From assembly GCA_029960065.1 (NCBI GenBank), contig JASCOF010000002.1, positions 744,001 to 808,000 of the forward strand: a stretch of DNA of 64,000 bases. The letters run 5' to 3'. Both the position numbers and the translations under genes were made by a program. Position 1 is the first letter of the stretch. Each line of letters starts with the position of its first letter. Positions 26,591 to 34,701 of the stretch are shown here, in pieces. This stretch comes from Flavobacteriaceae bacterium PS02336 (GTDB lineage Bacteria > Bacteroidota > Bacteroidia > Flavobacteriales > Flavobacteriaceae). Below the pieces are notes generated by a model. That model had not been told where the DNA came from and searched no databases. It saw nothing but the letters and a program-made list of their open reading frames with translations.

Positions 26591-27814
26591 ATGGAAGTTA
26601 AAAAAATCAATTTTTTACAGAATTATAGCAGTATACTTTTGCTTCTTGGCGGCATTATAATTGGAAGTATTTTCGGATTGGTGTTTGGTGAAGATGTTTT
26701 GATCATAAAACCTCTTGGTGATATATTTCTAAACTTACTCTTTACAGCCATTATTCCACTCATTTTTTTTACAATTGGTTCTTCGATTGCTAATTTGGAG
26801 AGAACAGAGAAACTAGGGAAATTGTTTGCTATCATGGTATTGGTTTTTCTAGCTACAATTCTGATTTCAGCAATTGTCATGATTTGTGCTGTTTATCTTT
26901 TTCCGATTCATCAAGATATCGCAATTGCGAAAGTTCCGTTTGAAGAAGTAGTATCAGGATCAGCGGGAGATCAAATAGCCAAACTGCTTACGGCCAATGA
27001 TTTCTTCGAATTATTGTCTCGAAAAAGCATGCTTGCGTTGATTATTTTCTCTTTTTTAATTGGTTTTGCAACATTACAATCTGGAGAAAGAGGGAATGCA
27101 TTCAAGATTTTTCTGGATTCCGGAAACGAGGTAATGAAACAGCTTTTGAACATAATAATGAAATTTGCACCAATTGGTTTAGGCGCTTATTTTGCTTATC
27201 AGGTTGGTATTTTCGGACCGCAGTTGTTTGGCGTTTACGCAAAACCTATGGCAGTTTATTACGCAGCCTGTATCTTTTATTTCTTTGTCTTTTTTAGTTT
27301 GTATGCACTTGTCGCTGGTGGAAAAAGAGCTTTTAAAGTTTTCTGGAGCAATAATATAGCGCCATCCTTAACAGCAGTAGGGACTTGCAGTAGTATTGCA
27401 ACTATTCCGGCCAATTTGGATGCGGCAGAAAAAATGGGAATTCCGGCACATGTTCGTAATTTGGTCATTCCGCTTGGTGCGCCTTTGCACAAAGATGGCT
27501 CCAGTATGTCTTCCATTTTAAAAATCACTTTTTTATTTGCCATGTTTGGGAAAGATTTTTCAGATCCTATGACCATTCTTTTAGCACTTGGAATTACAGT
27601 TGTAGTTTCAATTGTTGAAGGCGGAATTCCAAACGGCGGTTATATTGGAGAAATCTTAGCCATTACCGTTTATGGTTTTCCTATGGAACAAGCACTTCCA
27701 GTTGCCATGATTTTAGGAACTCTTGTTGATCCTATTGCTACTTTACTAAATGCAAATGGCGATGTCATCTGTTCTATGATGGTTTCGAGATTCTCCGAAA
27801 AAACCAAGTGGTAG
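26591..27814 (+). CDS. Dicarboxylate/amino acid:cation symporter (DAACS family)
   Basis: A 407-residue membrane transporter with about eight helices and two re-entrant loops. GTCSSIATIPANLDAAEKMGIP is the serine-rich loop region, followed by PLGAPLHKDGSSMSSILKI and GGIPNGGYIGEI, all typical of the GltP/SstT family. It takes up dicarboxylates or acidic/neutral amino acids with H+ or Na+. Substrate not determinable. Confidence 0.92.
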   Translation: MEVKKINFLQNYSSILLLLGGIIIGSIFGLVFGEDVLIIKPLGDIFLNLLFTAIIPLIFFTIGSSIANLERTEKLGKLFAIMVLVFLATILISAIVMICAVYLFPIHQDIAIAKVPFEEVVSGSAGDQIAKLLTANDFFELLSRKSMLALIIFSFLIGFATLQSGERGNAFKIFLDSGNEVMKQLLNIIMKFAPIGLGAYFAYQVGIFGPQLFGVYAKPMAVYYAACIFYFFVFFSLYALVAGGKRAFKVFWSNNIAPSLTAVGTCSSIATIPANLDAAEKMGIPAHVRNLVIPLGAPLHKDGSSMSSILKITFLFAMFGKDFSDPMTILLALGITVVVSIVEGGIPNGGYIGEILAITVYGFPMEQALPVAMILGTLVDPIATLLNANGDVICSMMVSRFSEKTKW

Positions 27815-27928
27815 TACCAACATAAAAGCTTCTATTTCAATAATAATTTTAAAAAATTACCATACCTCACATTAAAGGCTTGGCTTAGATCAACCTACAA
27901 TGACGCTGATCAAATAACTTATATAAAT

Positions 27929-29332
27929 ATGAATTCAATACTGCAACACGATCTAAACGATTTCGAAAATATCTTAGAAAAAGCAAAACAACAAGGAATC
28001 AATTTTCTTAATAATCTTGAGAATATTCCAACTTCAAACAAAAATAAAATTGATCTAAAACGCGATTTAAATGAATTGGGTTTAGGTTCTGTAGAAGCGA
28101 TGAAAGAATTCAATGAAAGGTTAGCTCCATTATTAGTTTCGTCACCAGGTCCGCGTTATTGGGGATTTGTAACCGGCGGATCAACTCCAGCTTCTATTGC
28201 TGGCGATTGGCTGGCATCGGTTTACGATCAAAATGCACAATCAATTAATTCGCAAGGAGGAAATTCGGCACTAATAGAATTTGAAACTATTAATTTACTG
28301 CTGCAATTATTAGAACTTCCAGATTCCTTTTTAGGCGGATTTGTAACAGGTGCAACAATGTCAAATTTTACCAGTTTAGCAGTTGCCAGACAATGGTTTG
28401 GAAAACAGTTTGGAAAAGATTTTGCCAAAAATGGGATTTCTGAAACCATCAATATTTTAACAGCAACGCCGCATTCTTCTTCCATTAAATCATTATCGAT
28501 GTTAGGGATTGGAAGCCAGAATTATACTGTTGTGAAAACTATTGAAGGAAATCGAGAAGCTTTGGATATTACCGATTTAGAAGCAAAAATAAAAGCTTTA
28601 AACGGAGCACCATTTATTTTAATTTCAAGTGCTGGAACAGTAAATACAGCGGATTTTGATGATTTTGAATCCATCTTTAAACTAAAAGAAAAATACAAAT
28701 TCTGGTGGCATATTGATGGTGCGTTTGGCGGATTTGCAGCCGTTTCGGAAAAATACAAACATTTTGTAAAAGGCTGGGAAAATGCAGACAGTATTACAAT
28801 TGACTGTCATAAATGGCTGAATGTGCCTTATGAAAGTGCTTTTTATTTAATTAAAAAAGAACATATAAATATGCAGATTGAAACGTTTCAAAATTCAAAT
28901 GCTCCTTATTTAGGAAATCCTTTGGAGAATTTTAATTACTTAAATATCGTTCCTGAAAATTCACGTCGATTAAGAGCGCTTCCGGTTTGGTTTTCTTTGG
29001 TAGCGTATGGAAAAGAAGGCTTCTGCGACATTATTGAAAAAAGTACTTTACTGGCGCTTCATTTTGCCAATGCACTTGTTGATGACGGCAGATTCGAACT
29101 TTTAGCGCCAATCCGACTTAATAATGTCTGTTTTACTTTAAAGGGAAATGAAAATCAGGATAAAGTGAATGAGTTTTTAAAGAAACTAAATGATACCGGA
29201 AAAGTATTTATGACGCCTACAGTTTATCAAAACAAAAAAGGAATTAGGGCTTCATTTGTAAATTGGAGAACAAATGAAGAAGATATTAGAATCGTGATTC
29301 AGGAAATGATTACAATATTATCTCAAATTTAG
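27929..29332 (+). CDS. PLP-dependent group II decarboxylase
   Basis: A 467-residue fold-type I PLP enzyme. PRYWGFVTGGSTPASIAGDWLASVYDQN near the N-terminus, WWHIDGAFGGFAAVS holding the PLP-ring Asp, and SITIDCHKWLNVPYES holding the Schiff-base lysine match the aspartate/glutamate/aromatic amino acid decarboxylase family. Substrate unknown. It is a single gene followed by a terminator shared with the convergent receptor gene. Confidence 0.9.
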   Translation: MNSILQHDLNDFENILEKAKQQGINFLNNLENIPTSNKNKIDLKRDLNELGLGSVEAMKEFNERLAPLLVSSPGPRYWGFVTGGSTPASIAGDWLASVYDQNAQSINSQGGNSALIEFETINLLLQLLELPDSFLGGFVTGATMSNFTSLAVARQWFGKQFGKDFAKNGISETINILTATPHSSSIKSLSMLGIGSQNYTVVKTIEGNREALDITDLEAKIKALNGAPFILISSAGTVNTADFDDFESIFKLKEKYKFWWHIDGAFGGFAAVSEKYKHFVKGWENADSITIDCHKWLNVPYESAFYLIKKEHINMQIETFQNSNAPYLGNPLENFNYLNIVPENSRRLRALPVWFSLVAYGKEGFCDIIEKSTLLALHFANALVDDGRFELLAPIRLNNVCFTLKGNENQDKVNEFLKKLNDTGKVFMTPTVYQNKKGIRASFVNWRTNEEDIRIVIQEMITILSQI

Positions 29333-29352
29333 TTCAAGATAATCAAAAATAA

Positions 29353-29383
29353 GAAGAGCCTGTTTTGAAGGAAACAGGCTCTT
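29353..29383. terminator. Stem-loop between decarboxylase and TonB receptor genes
   Basis: AAGAGCCTGTTT and AAACAGGCTCTT form a perfect stem. The genes converge, so it may serve both, but T-runs are poor. Confidence 0.65.
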
Positions 29384-29432
29384 AACTAACACAAAAAAAA
29401 ACAAAAAACAAGGTATTTAAAGAACGAAATTT

Positions 29433-31553
29433 TTATATGCGGTATGTAAATGCAATTGTCGCAATACGATTGTCAAGATCATATCTTTTATCGATACTTG
29501 TCTGCGCAACTACAGATTTGATGTAGAAATTATTAGTATTGAAAACATCAGTAAAATTTAGTTTGATGTTTCCTTTTTTAGCCAAAACTTGTTTCGAAAT
29601 CCCGATGCTGAAATCAAAGAAACCATCTCTCTGATAAACTCCAAGATTCGATTTCGATTGATACTGTGCATTTCCTTCTGCTTTCCAAGTATCGGTAATG
29701 GTAAAAGAATTTTGAATACTCACATTTAAGGTCATTATAGGATCAATGGTAGAACTGTTTAAAACATTGCCCATAAATTTGTTCTCAAAAACATTAAATA
29801 AAGTATTCACAGACCACCATTTATTTAATTCAGAAGTATTTGTAATATTGATTCCGTAATTATAAGACTTGTCCACATTAATTTGAGTGGTGATTGTGGT
29901 ATTAGTGTCTGGATTATAATTATAAACTTCTGTGAAAACATCTTTAGTGCTATTGAAATAAACAGAAGCCATAAAATTACTTTTCCAGGCGTAACCAATT
30001 TCCATTGTATGTGTAATCTCGGGAATTAAATTTGGATTTCCCTGCGAATAATTGAATGAATCATCATAAAAACGGAACGGATTCAAATCGAATTGACTAG
30101 GTCTATTGATTCTTTTGCTGTAAGATGCATGAGCTGAATGATTGCTGGTAAATTCGTATTTTAAAGAAAGACTCGGAAACCATTTCAAATAATCATCTTT
30201 ATGCTGTTCGTTTAACGTTTTCTGATCAATGTTTATCGCCGTAAATTCAGTTCTTAAACCAGCCTGAATATTTAATTTTTCAAATTGATATTTGTAATTC
30301 GCGTAGGCGGCATAAATCTGTTCGTTGTATTCAAAATGATTCGTCGAATTAAAATCGATTAACCATTGATTGTTATCGTTATACTCGTAAACAGAAGGAT
30401 TATCATTATTTTTAACGCTGGCTTTGAAACCCCATTCCAAAGATTGTTTTTCTTTAAAAGGATTTACAAAATCGATTTTTCCTGTAAAGACTTTTAATTG
30501 AGACGGAATGTAGCCGCGGCGATCATTTACGGTTGTTGTGTTTGCCGTATTGTCTGCGCTTTGAAATTGATTAGATCTAAATTTTGAAGTTTCGTATTCA
30601 AAATCAAAAGACATATTTTTTCCTTCTTCATTAAATTTATGAACTCCAGAAAAAGCATATGTATAATCAAACCATTTTTCTTTACTGTCATTGTACGTTA
30701 AAGCATCAAAAATTGGCTGATTTGCTGTGTTTAAAACAGTATTTGTTCCGTTGGCGATATTTTCATAACGGCCAATTTTGGCATCAACATATACTTCTAA
30801 ATTTGTTTTTGAAGAAACTTCGTACTGCGTTCCAACCTTGAAATTATTAGAAGTTAAAGGTTCGTCTGTAATGGAAGTTTGATGATTTTTGCTTGCAATT
30901 TCCTGACGTGTTTGATCTGTAAACTGGACTTGATTAAACTCTTTATGTTCTTCTTCACCACGGAAAGTATAGCTGTAGTTTCCAAAAACGCCCCATTTAT
31001 CTTTGTTGTAACTTAAATTGAAACCAGAATTGGTTCTGTTCTTTCTGCCTCTTCCATAGCTCGTAAAAGCAGTTCCTTTTAAGCCAGATGCAGTTGGTTT
31101 TTTTAATATAATATTGATAATTCCTGCTTTTCCTGCCGCGTCATATTTAGAAGAAGGATTGGTAATTACTTCTATTTGTTTGATATTTGATGAAGTTGTA
31201 GCCTTTAAATAATTAGCTAATTCCTTCTGAGAAAGCTGTGTTAGTTTGCCATTAATCATTACAGCAACACCTTGTTGTCCGCGAATAGAAAGATCGCCGT
31301 CTTGAGATACAACAACTCCTGGCGCACGAGACAAAACATCAAGAGCGGTACCGCCTTCAGATACGATGCTGTTTTCTACATTAAAAACAAGACGATCTGA
31401 TTTTTGTGTATATAAAACTTTCTTTCTGCTAATCACAATTTCATCTAATGCATTTATAGTTGTTTCAACAATGCTGTCATTCTCTTTTTCTTTTTCTTGG
31501 GAAAATCCATATACCGAAAAAGCAAGCATAATGGAGGATATGATATTTTTCAT
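29433..31553 (-). CDS. TonB-dependent receptor-like outer-membrane protein
   Basis: A 706-residue protein with a signal peptide (MKNIISSIMLAFSVYGFSQ). The plug domain carries LDVLSRAPGVVVSQDGDLSIRGQQGVAVMINGKLT and IKQIEVITNPSSKYDAAGKAGIINI, followed by a long beta-barrel ending in an aromatic-rich strand (ATIAFTYRI). It lacks the N-terminal carboxypeptidase-D-like domain common in this family. No SusD partner or riboswitch is next to it. Ligand unknown. Confidence 0.92.
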   Translation of the reverse strand: MKNIISSIMLAFSVYGFSQEKEKENDSIVETTINALDEIVISRKKVLYTQKSDRLVFNVENSIVSEGGTALDVLSRAPGVVVSQDGDLSIRGQQGVAVMINGKLTQLSQKELANYLKATTSSNIKQIEVITNPSSKYDAAGKAGIINIILKKPTASGLKGTAFTSYGRGRKNRTNSGFNLSYNKDKWGVFGNYSYTFRGEEEHKEFNQVQFTDQTRQEIASKNHQTSITDEPLTSNNFKVGTQYEVSSKTNLEVYVDAKIGRYENIANGTNTVLNTANQPIFDALTYNDSKEKWFDYTYAFSGVHKFNEEGKNMSFDFEYETSKFRSNQFQSADNTANTTTVNDRRGYIPSQLKVFTGKIDFVNPFKEKQSLEWGFKASVKNNDNPSVYEYNDNNQWLIDFNSTNHFEYNEQIYAAYANYKYQFEKLNIQAGLRTEFTAINIDQKTLNEQHKDDYLKWFPSLSLKYEFTSNHSAHASYSKRINRPSQFDLNPFRFYDDSFNYSQGNPNLIPEITHTMEIGYAWKSNFMASVYFNSTKDVFTEVYNYNPDTNTTITTQINVDKSYNYGINITNTSELNKWWSVNTLFNVFENKFMGNVLNSSTIDPIMTLNVSIQNSFTITDTWKAEGNAQYQSKSNLGVYQRDGFFDFSIGISKQVLAKKGNIKLNFTDVFNTNNFYIKSVVAQTSIDKRYDLDNRIATIAFTYRI

Positions 31554-31626
31554 TTTGTTTGAATTTAGGCACTTTCTAAATCTTGATTTAAAAAGTAATC
31601 TTTTTAAGCTTTTTTTAGTTTAGAAT

Positions 31627-31737
31627 CTATTGCAGTACAATTTTTTCTAATTGATCTGAGAACTTCTCTTGAAGATTTGATGCGTAAATTAAAACAGTAG
31701 AAATGTTTTTTTTAAAGATGTGGAGTATACGTAACAT
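31627..31737 (-). CDS. Candidate 36-codon small ORF upstream of the receptor
   Basis: From an ATG at 31737 the frame reads MLRILHIFKKNISTVLIYAS and stops at TAG 31627, giving a short amphipathic peptide. It begins about 28 bases after the TATCTTTG promoter element at 31765-31772 and lies inside the roughly 200-base leader of the receptor gene. It may be a leader ORF or a chance frame. Confidence 0.3.
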   Translation of the reverse strand: MLRILHIFKKNISTVLIYASNLQEKFSDQLEKIVLQ

Positions 31738-31764
31738 ACTTGTGGCATTTATATTTTGATTTGC

Positions 31765-31772
31765 CAAAGATA
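31765..31772 (-). promoter_or_regulatory. -7 promoter element of the receptor gene
   Basis: TATCTTTG on the minus strand is a perfect TAnnTTTG. No good TTG sits at the usual distance. It implies a leader of about 200 bases. Apart from the small ORF and the terminator, 31554-31939 shows nothing else. Confidence 0.5.
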
Positions 31773-31858
31773 TAACTATTTATAATAAGTCTAAATAAAA
31801 ATAGAATTAATTTTGTTCTTTTTGATGTAATTTGCTGGATGTGAATGTTTATTGAATA

Positions 31859-31898
31859 AAAAAAGTGGTTTGTTTTAATTAAAAACAAACCACTTTTT
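31859..31898 (-). terminator. Terminator of gldA
   Basis: AAAAAGTGGTTTGTTTT and AAAACAAACCACTTTTT form a long perfect stem with T-runs in either direction. Confidence 0.85.
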
Positions 31899-31939
31899 AC
31901 TGAAAACTGTCCCGATAGCTGTTGGGAGAGACTGAAAAC

Positions 31940-32836
31940 TTATTTAGTAATTTCCCTAAAAACAGCCTCCAGGTTTTTATTTTTTTGATTTAATTGTAAG
32001 GTTTTAAGTCCGTTTGCATTTGCAAAATCAAAGATTGCTGGACGCATATCTTTTTCGGTAATAAAGGTCAGCTCCCAAGTCATGTCATGAGTATTGATAT
32101 AGGATGAAATGTTTTCCAATTTTGCTAAAAGCTGTTCTTCAACTTTATAATCAAACTCAACTTCTATAACCTGTTCTTTATCGGTGTTAACTAAATGGTT
32201 TAATTTATTGTCAGCAACAATTTGTCCTTTGTCAATAATTATGACACGGTCGCAAATGGCTTCTACTTCCTGCATAATATGTGTAGATAAAAAAACAGTT
32301 TTATCTTTACCTGCATTTTTGATCACATTTCTAATTTCCATTAACTGATTCGGATCCAGACCAGTAGTTGGCTCATCCAAAATCAAAACATCAGGATTGT
32401 GCAGTAAAGCATTGGCAAGTCCCACACGCTGGCGATACCCTTTAGAAAGCTGGCTGATTTTTTTATGGCTTTCTGGTGTCAGTCCTGTCAGTTGAATGAC
32501 TTCTTCAATTCTTGAATTTGGCACATTGTATACATCAGCATTAAAAGACAAATACTCACGAACATACAAATCCAAATACAAGGGATTATGCTCTGGTAAA
32601 TACCCAATAGAGCGTTGTACTTCTTTTGTGTTTGTCATGACATCGTGACCATTTACAAGGGCTGAGCCACTATCGGCAAGTAAATATGTGGTCAAAATTT
32701 TCATCAAAGTAGATTTTCCAGCTCCGTTGGGACCAAGAAATCCCACGATTTCTCCTTTCTCAATTTTAAAAGAAATTTCATTTAAAGCTTTTTGCTCTCC
32801 GTAACTTTTTGATATACTGTTTACTTCTATCGACAT
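31940..32836 (-). CDS. gldA: Gliding-motility ABC transporter ATP-binding protein GldA
   Basis: A 298-residue ABC ATPase. Walker A is GPNGAGKST (35-43), the signature SKGYRQRVGLANAL, Walker B DVLILDEPTTGLDPNQLMEI, and the switch His in STHIMQE. The whole sequence reads as GldA of Flavobacterium, which works with the permeases GldF and GldG in gliding and type IX secretion. gldF/gldG are not adjacent, as in other Flavobacterium genomes. Confidence 0.93.
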   Translation of the reverse strand: MSIEVNSISKSYGEQKALNEISFKIEKGEIVGFLGPNGAGKSTLMKILTTYLLADSGSALVNGHDVMTNTKEVQRSIGYLPEHNPLYLDLYVREYLSFNADVYNVPNSRIEEVIQLTGLTPESHKKISQLSKGYRQRVGLANALLHNPDVLILDEPTTGLDPNQLMEIRNVIKNAGKDKTVFLSTHIMQEVEAICDRVIIIDKGQIVADNKLNHLVNTDKEQVIEVEFDYKVEEQLLAKLENISSYINTHDMTWELTFITEKDMRPAIFDFANANGLKTLQLNQKNKNLEAVFREITK

Positions 32837-32982
32837 GACTTTTTATTTGTTACAAAAGTAAACAGAAATAGTTTCGATTGCTACATTTTACCTTATTAAA
32901 GTGCTGATAAAAAAATCGAAAAGCCCCTTATTCACGGCATTGTTATTGTTAAAGGAATGCTAAAATTAAAATAACCCAAATC

Positions 32983-33564
32983 ATGAAAAAAATTCTAGTG
33001 ATGGCTGCTTTAGCTATCTGCAGTTTTGCAAACGCACAAAAAGGAACAATCTTAGTTGGTGGAAACATCGGTTACACTTCTGAGAAATCAGAATTCAGAT
33101 TTAGCGAAGCTAAAGCAAGTACATTTACTTTCTCTCCAAAAGTAGGTTACCAATTTCACGAAAACTGGACAGTTGGAGGAGAACTTTCATTAAGCTCAAC
33201 GGATGTTGAAAATTCAAATGAAAAATATAAAGACAATAAATTTAGAACTGGAGGTTTTGTACGTTACACGAAGTCATTAAGCCAGACTTTTTCTGTTTTT
33301 GCAGATATGGGAGCAGGTTTCCAAACGGTAAAGAATAAAGACTATGCTACTAACAATAGTTATGTAAGATACAAAGGAGATGGTGCTTATGTAGATGTAA
33401 CTCCAGCACTTTTTATCAACATGAAAAAAGGTTTTGGTCTTAACTTCAGTATTGGTGGTTTAGGATACGAAACTTTAAGCTATGACGATAATGGAGAAGA
33501 TTACAGCAATTTCTACTTCAACTTCGGTAAAACATTTAATATCGGAATTTCTAAAAACTTCTAA
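32983..33564 (+). CDS. Outer-membrane beta-barrel protein, paralogue 1
   Basis: A 193-residue small porin-like protein. MKKILVMAALAICSFANAQ is a signal peptide, followed by GTILVGGNIGYTSEKSE, repeated beta-strands and a terminal aromatic strand (FNIGISKNF). It is about half identical to the protein at 33818 and the upstream sequences match too, showing tandem duplication. It may stabilise the membrane or bind a ligand; no specific role is known. Confidence 0.9.
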   Translation: MKKILVMAALAICSFANAQKGTILVGGNIGYTSEKSEFRFSEAKASTFTFSPKVGYQFHENWTVGGELSLSSTDVENSNEKYKDNKFRTGGFVRYTKSLSQTFSVFADMGAGFQTVKNKDYATNNSYVRYKGDGAYVDVTPALFINMKKGFGLNFSIGGLGYETLSYDDNGEDYSNFYFNFGKTFNIGISKNF

Positions 33565-33591
33565 TCTTAAGTTTTATAAATTCAATTTCAG

Positions 33592-33676
33592 AAAGCATCT
33601 GCCGCGGCAGATGCTTTTTTTGTTTTTTGTTTTACAGAAACAGGAAAAAAAGCGCTTCGATTGAAGTGCTTTTTTT
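33592..33676 (+). terminator. Two tandem terminator hairpins after paralogue 1
   Basis: AGCATCTGCCGCGGCAGATGCT then a T-run (to about 33619), and AAAGCGCTTCGATTGAAGTGCTTT then a T-run (to 33676). Confidence 0.85.
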
Positions 33677-33817
33677 GTTTAGTAAGAATTATGTTAAAAA
33701 AAAATTGTTTTTCACTTAAAGAATTGATTATGAGTGTATTCTAAATTTTTACTCACAGCGAATCAAAATGTCGGCATTATTGTTGTTAAAATAAGTATGA
33801 ATTTAAATACAAATAAT

Positions 33818-34408
33818 ATGAAAAAAATGTTACTTATTCTTGCAATGGCTGTGTGTAGTTATGCAAATGCCCAAAAAGGATCTGTTTTAGTTATGGGAAG
33901 TGTTTCGTACAATTCTCAAAAGAATTCAAATTCAAATTTTGATAATAAACAAAATGTCTTTGCTATCCAGCCAAAAATTGGATATCAGTTTCACGAAAGC
34001 TGGACAGCAGGTATTGAAGGTAATTTTATAAATATTAAGCAGAATTCTTTTGAAGGAAGCCAATACAAAGACAGAGTTTATGAGTTTGGAGGGTTTGTAC
34101 GTTATTTAAAACCTTTAAGTACTATTTTCTCAGCTTATGCAGATCTTGGTGTTGGTTACCACAATCAAAAAGAAACAAACACCAATACAATGGGGCAATA
34201 TTACGATGATAGTGATGGATTTTATGCACGTATAACTCCTGCAATTTTTATTGATATTTCAAAAGGTTTTGGTCTAAATTTTAATATCGGTGGATTACAA
34301 TATACTTCTTTAAACAATGATACAGCATCTGGAACTAGTTTTAAAACGAAAGCATTTGCATTTAATTTCGGCCAGTCATTTTCGGTTGGTCTTTCGAAAA
34401 ACTTCTAG
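33818..34408 (+). CDS. Outer-membrane beta-barrel protein, paralogue 2
   Basis: A 196-residue sister of the gene at 32983. The start ATG at 33818 gives signal peptide MKKMLLILAMAVCSYANAQ; in-frame upstream ATG at 33797 adds a polar tail and is rejected. KIGYQFHESWTAGIEG, GGFVRYLKPLS and a C-terminal SFSVGLSKNF match the paralogue. The 19 bases CGGCATTATTGTTGTTAAA upstream match those before paralogue 1. Confidence 0.9.
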   Translation: MKKMLLILAMAVCSYANAQKGSVLVMGSVSYNSQKNSNSNFDNKQNVFAIQPKIGYQFHESWTAGIEGNFINIKQNSFEGSQYKDRVYEFGGFVRYLKPLSTIFSAYADLGVGYHNQKETNTNTMGQYYDDSDGFYARITPAIFIDISKGFGLNFNIGGLQYTSLNNDTASGTSFKTKAFAFNFGQSFSVGLSKNF

Positions 34409-34428
34409 TTTAGATTTTATATAAAAAT

Positions 34429-34459
34429 GAAAAGCACTCTAATTTGGAGTGCTTTTTTT
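34429..34459 (+). terminator. Terminator after paralogue 2
   Basis: AAAAGCACTC and GAGTGCTTTT pair around TAATTTG, then a T-run. Confidence 0.85.
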
Positions 34460-34496
34460 ATTTACAAAGGACTTGTGAAAATTAAATCTTGTTTCT

Positions 34497-34565
34497 TAGC
34501 CCCGATAGGAGCGATATCCTTTTGTGTTGGGGTTCAACACAAAAGATATAGCGGATAGCGGGACA
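34497..34565 (-). repeat. CCCGCT...CGGGGCTA hairpin repeat, copy B
   Basis: On the minus strand TCCCGCTATCCGCTATATC, then a CTTTTGTGTTG/CAACACAAAAG hairpin, then GGATATCGCTCCTATCGGGGCTA in two parts. Same ends as copies A and C. Confidence 0.75.
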
Positions 34566-34601
34566 GAATGTGATTTTGAAACCGAAAAATTTTCTGCTCC
34601 T

Positions 34602-34670
34602 AAAAAAAAAATACCAGCAGAATGAAACCAAAACGAATCATAACTAAATTCGGTCTCATTTGCTGGCATA
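34602..34670 (-). terminator. Terminator of metE
   Basis: On the minus strand ATGCCAGCAAATGAGACC pairs with GGTTTCATTCTGCTGGTAT across a long loop and ends in a T-run. Confidence 0.75.
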
Positions 34671-34701
34671 TAAAAACAAAAATATATTCTAGGTAAAACT
34701 A

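Noticed and set aside
31600..31690. Another frame reading LRIKSSREVLRSIRKN in the receptor leader
   Set aside because: It has no start codon and no matching upstream part. It overlaps the candidate small ORF and is best seen as chance.
31554..31939. B12 riboswitch in front of the receptor
   Set aside because: No B12-box-like core or the expected junctions were seen in this leader, nor before metE.
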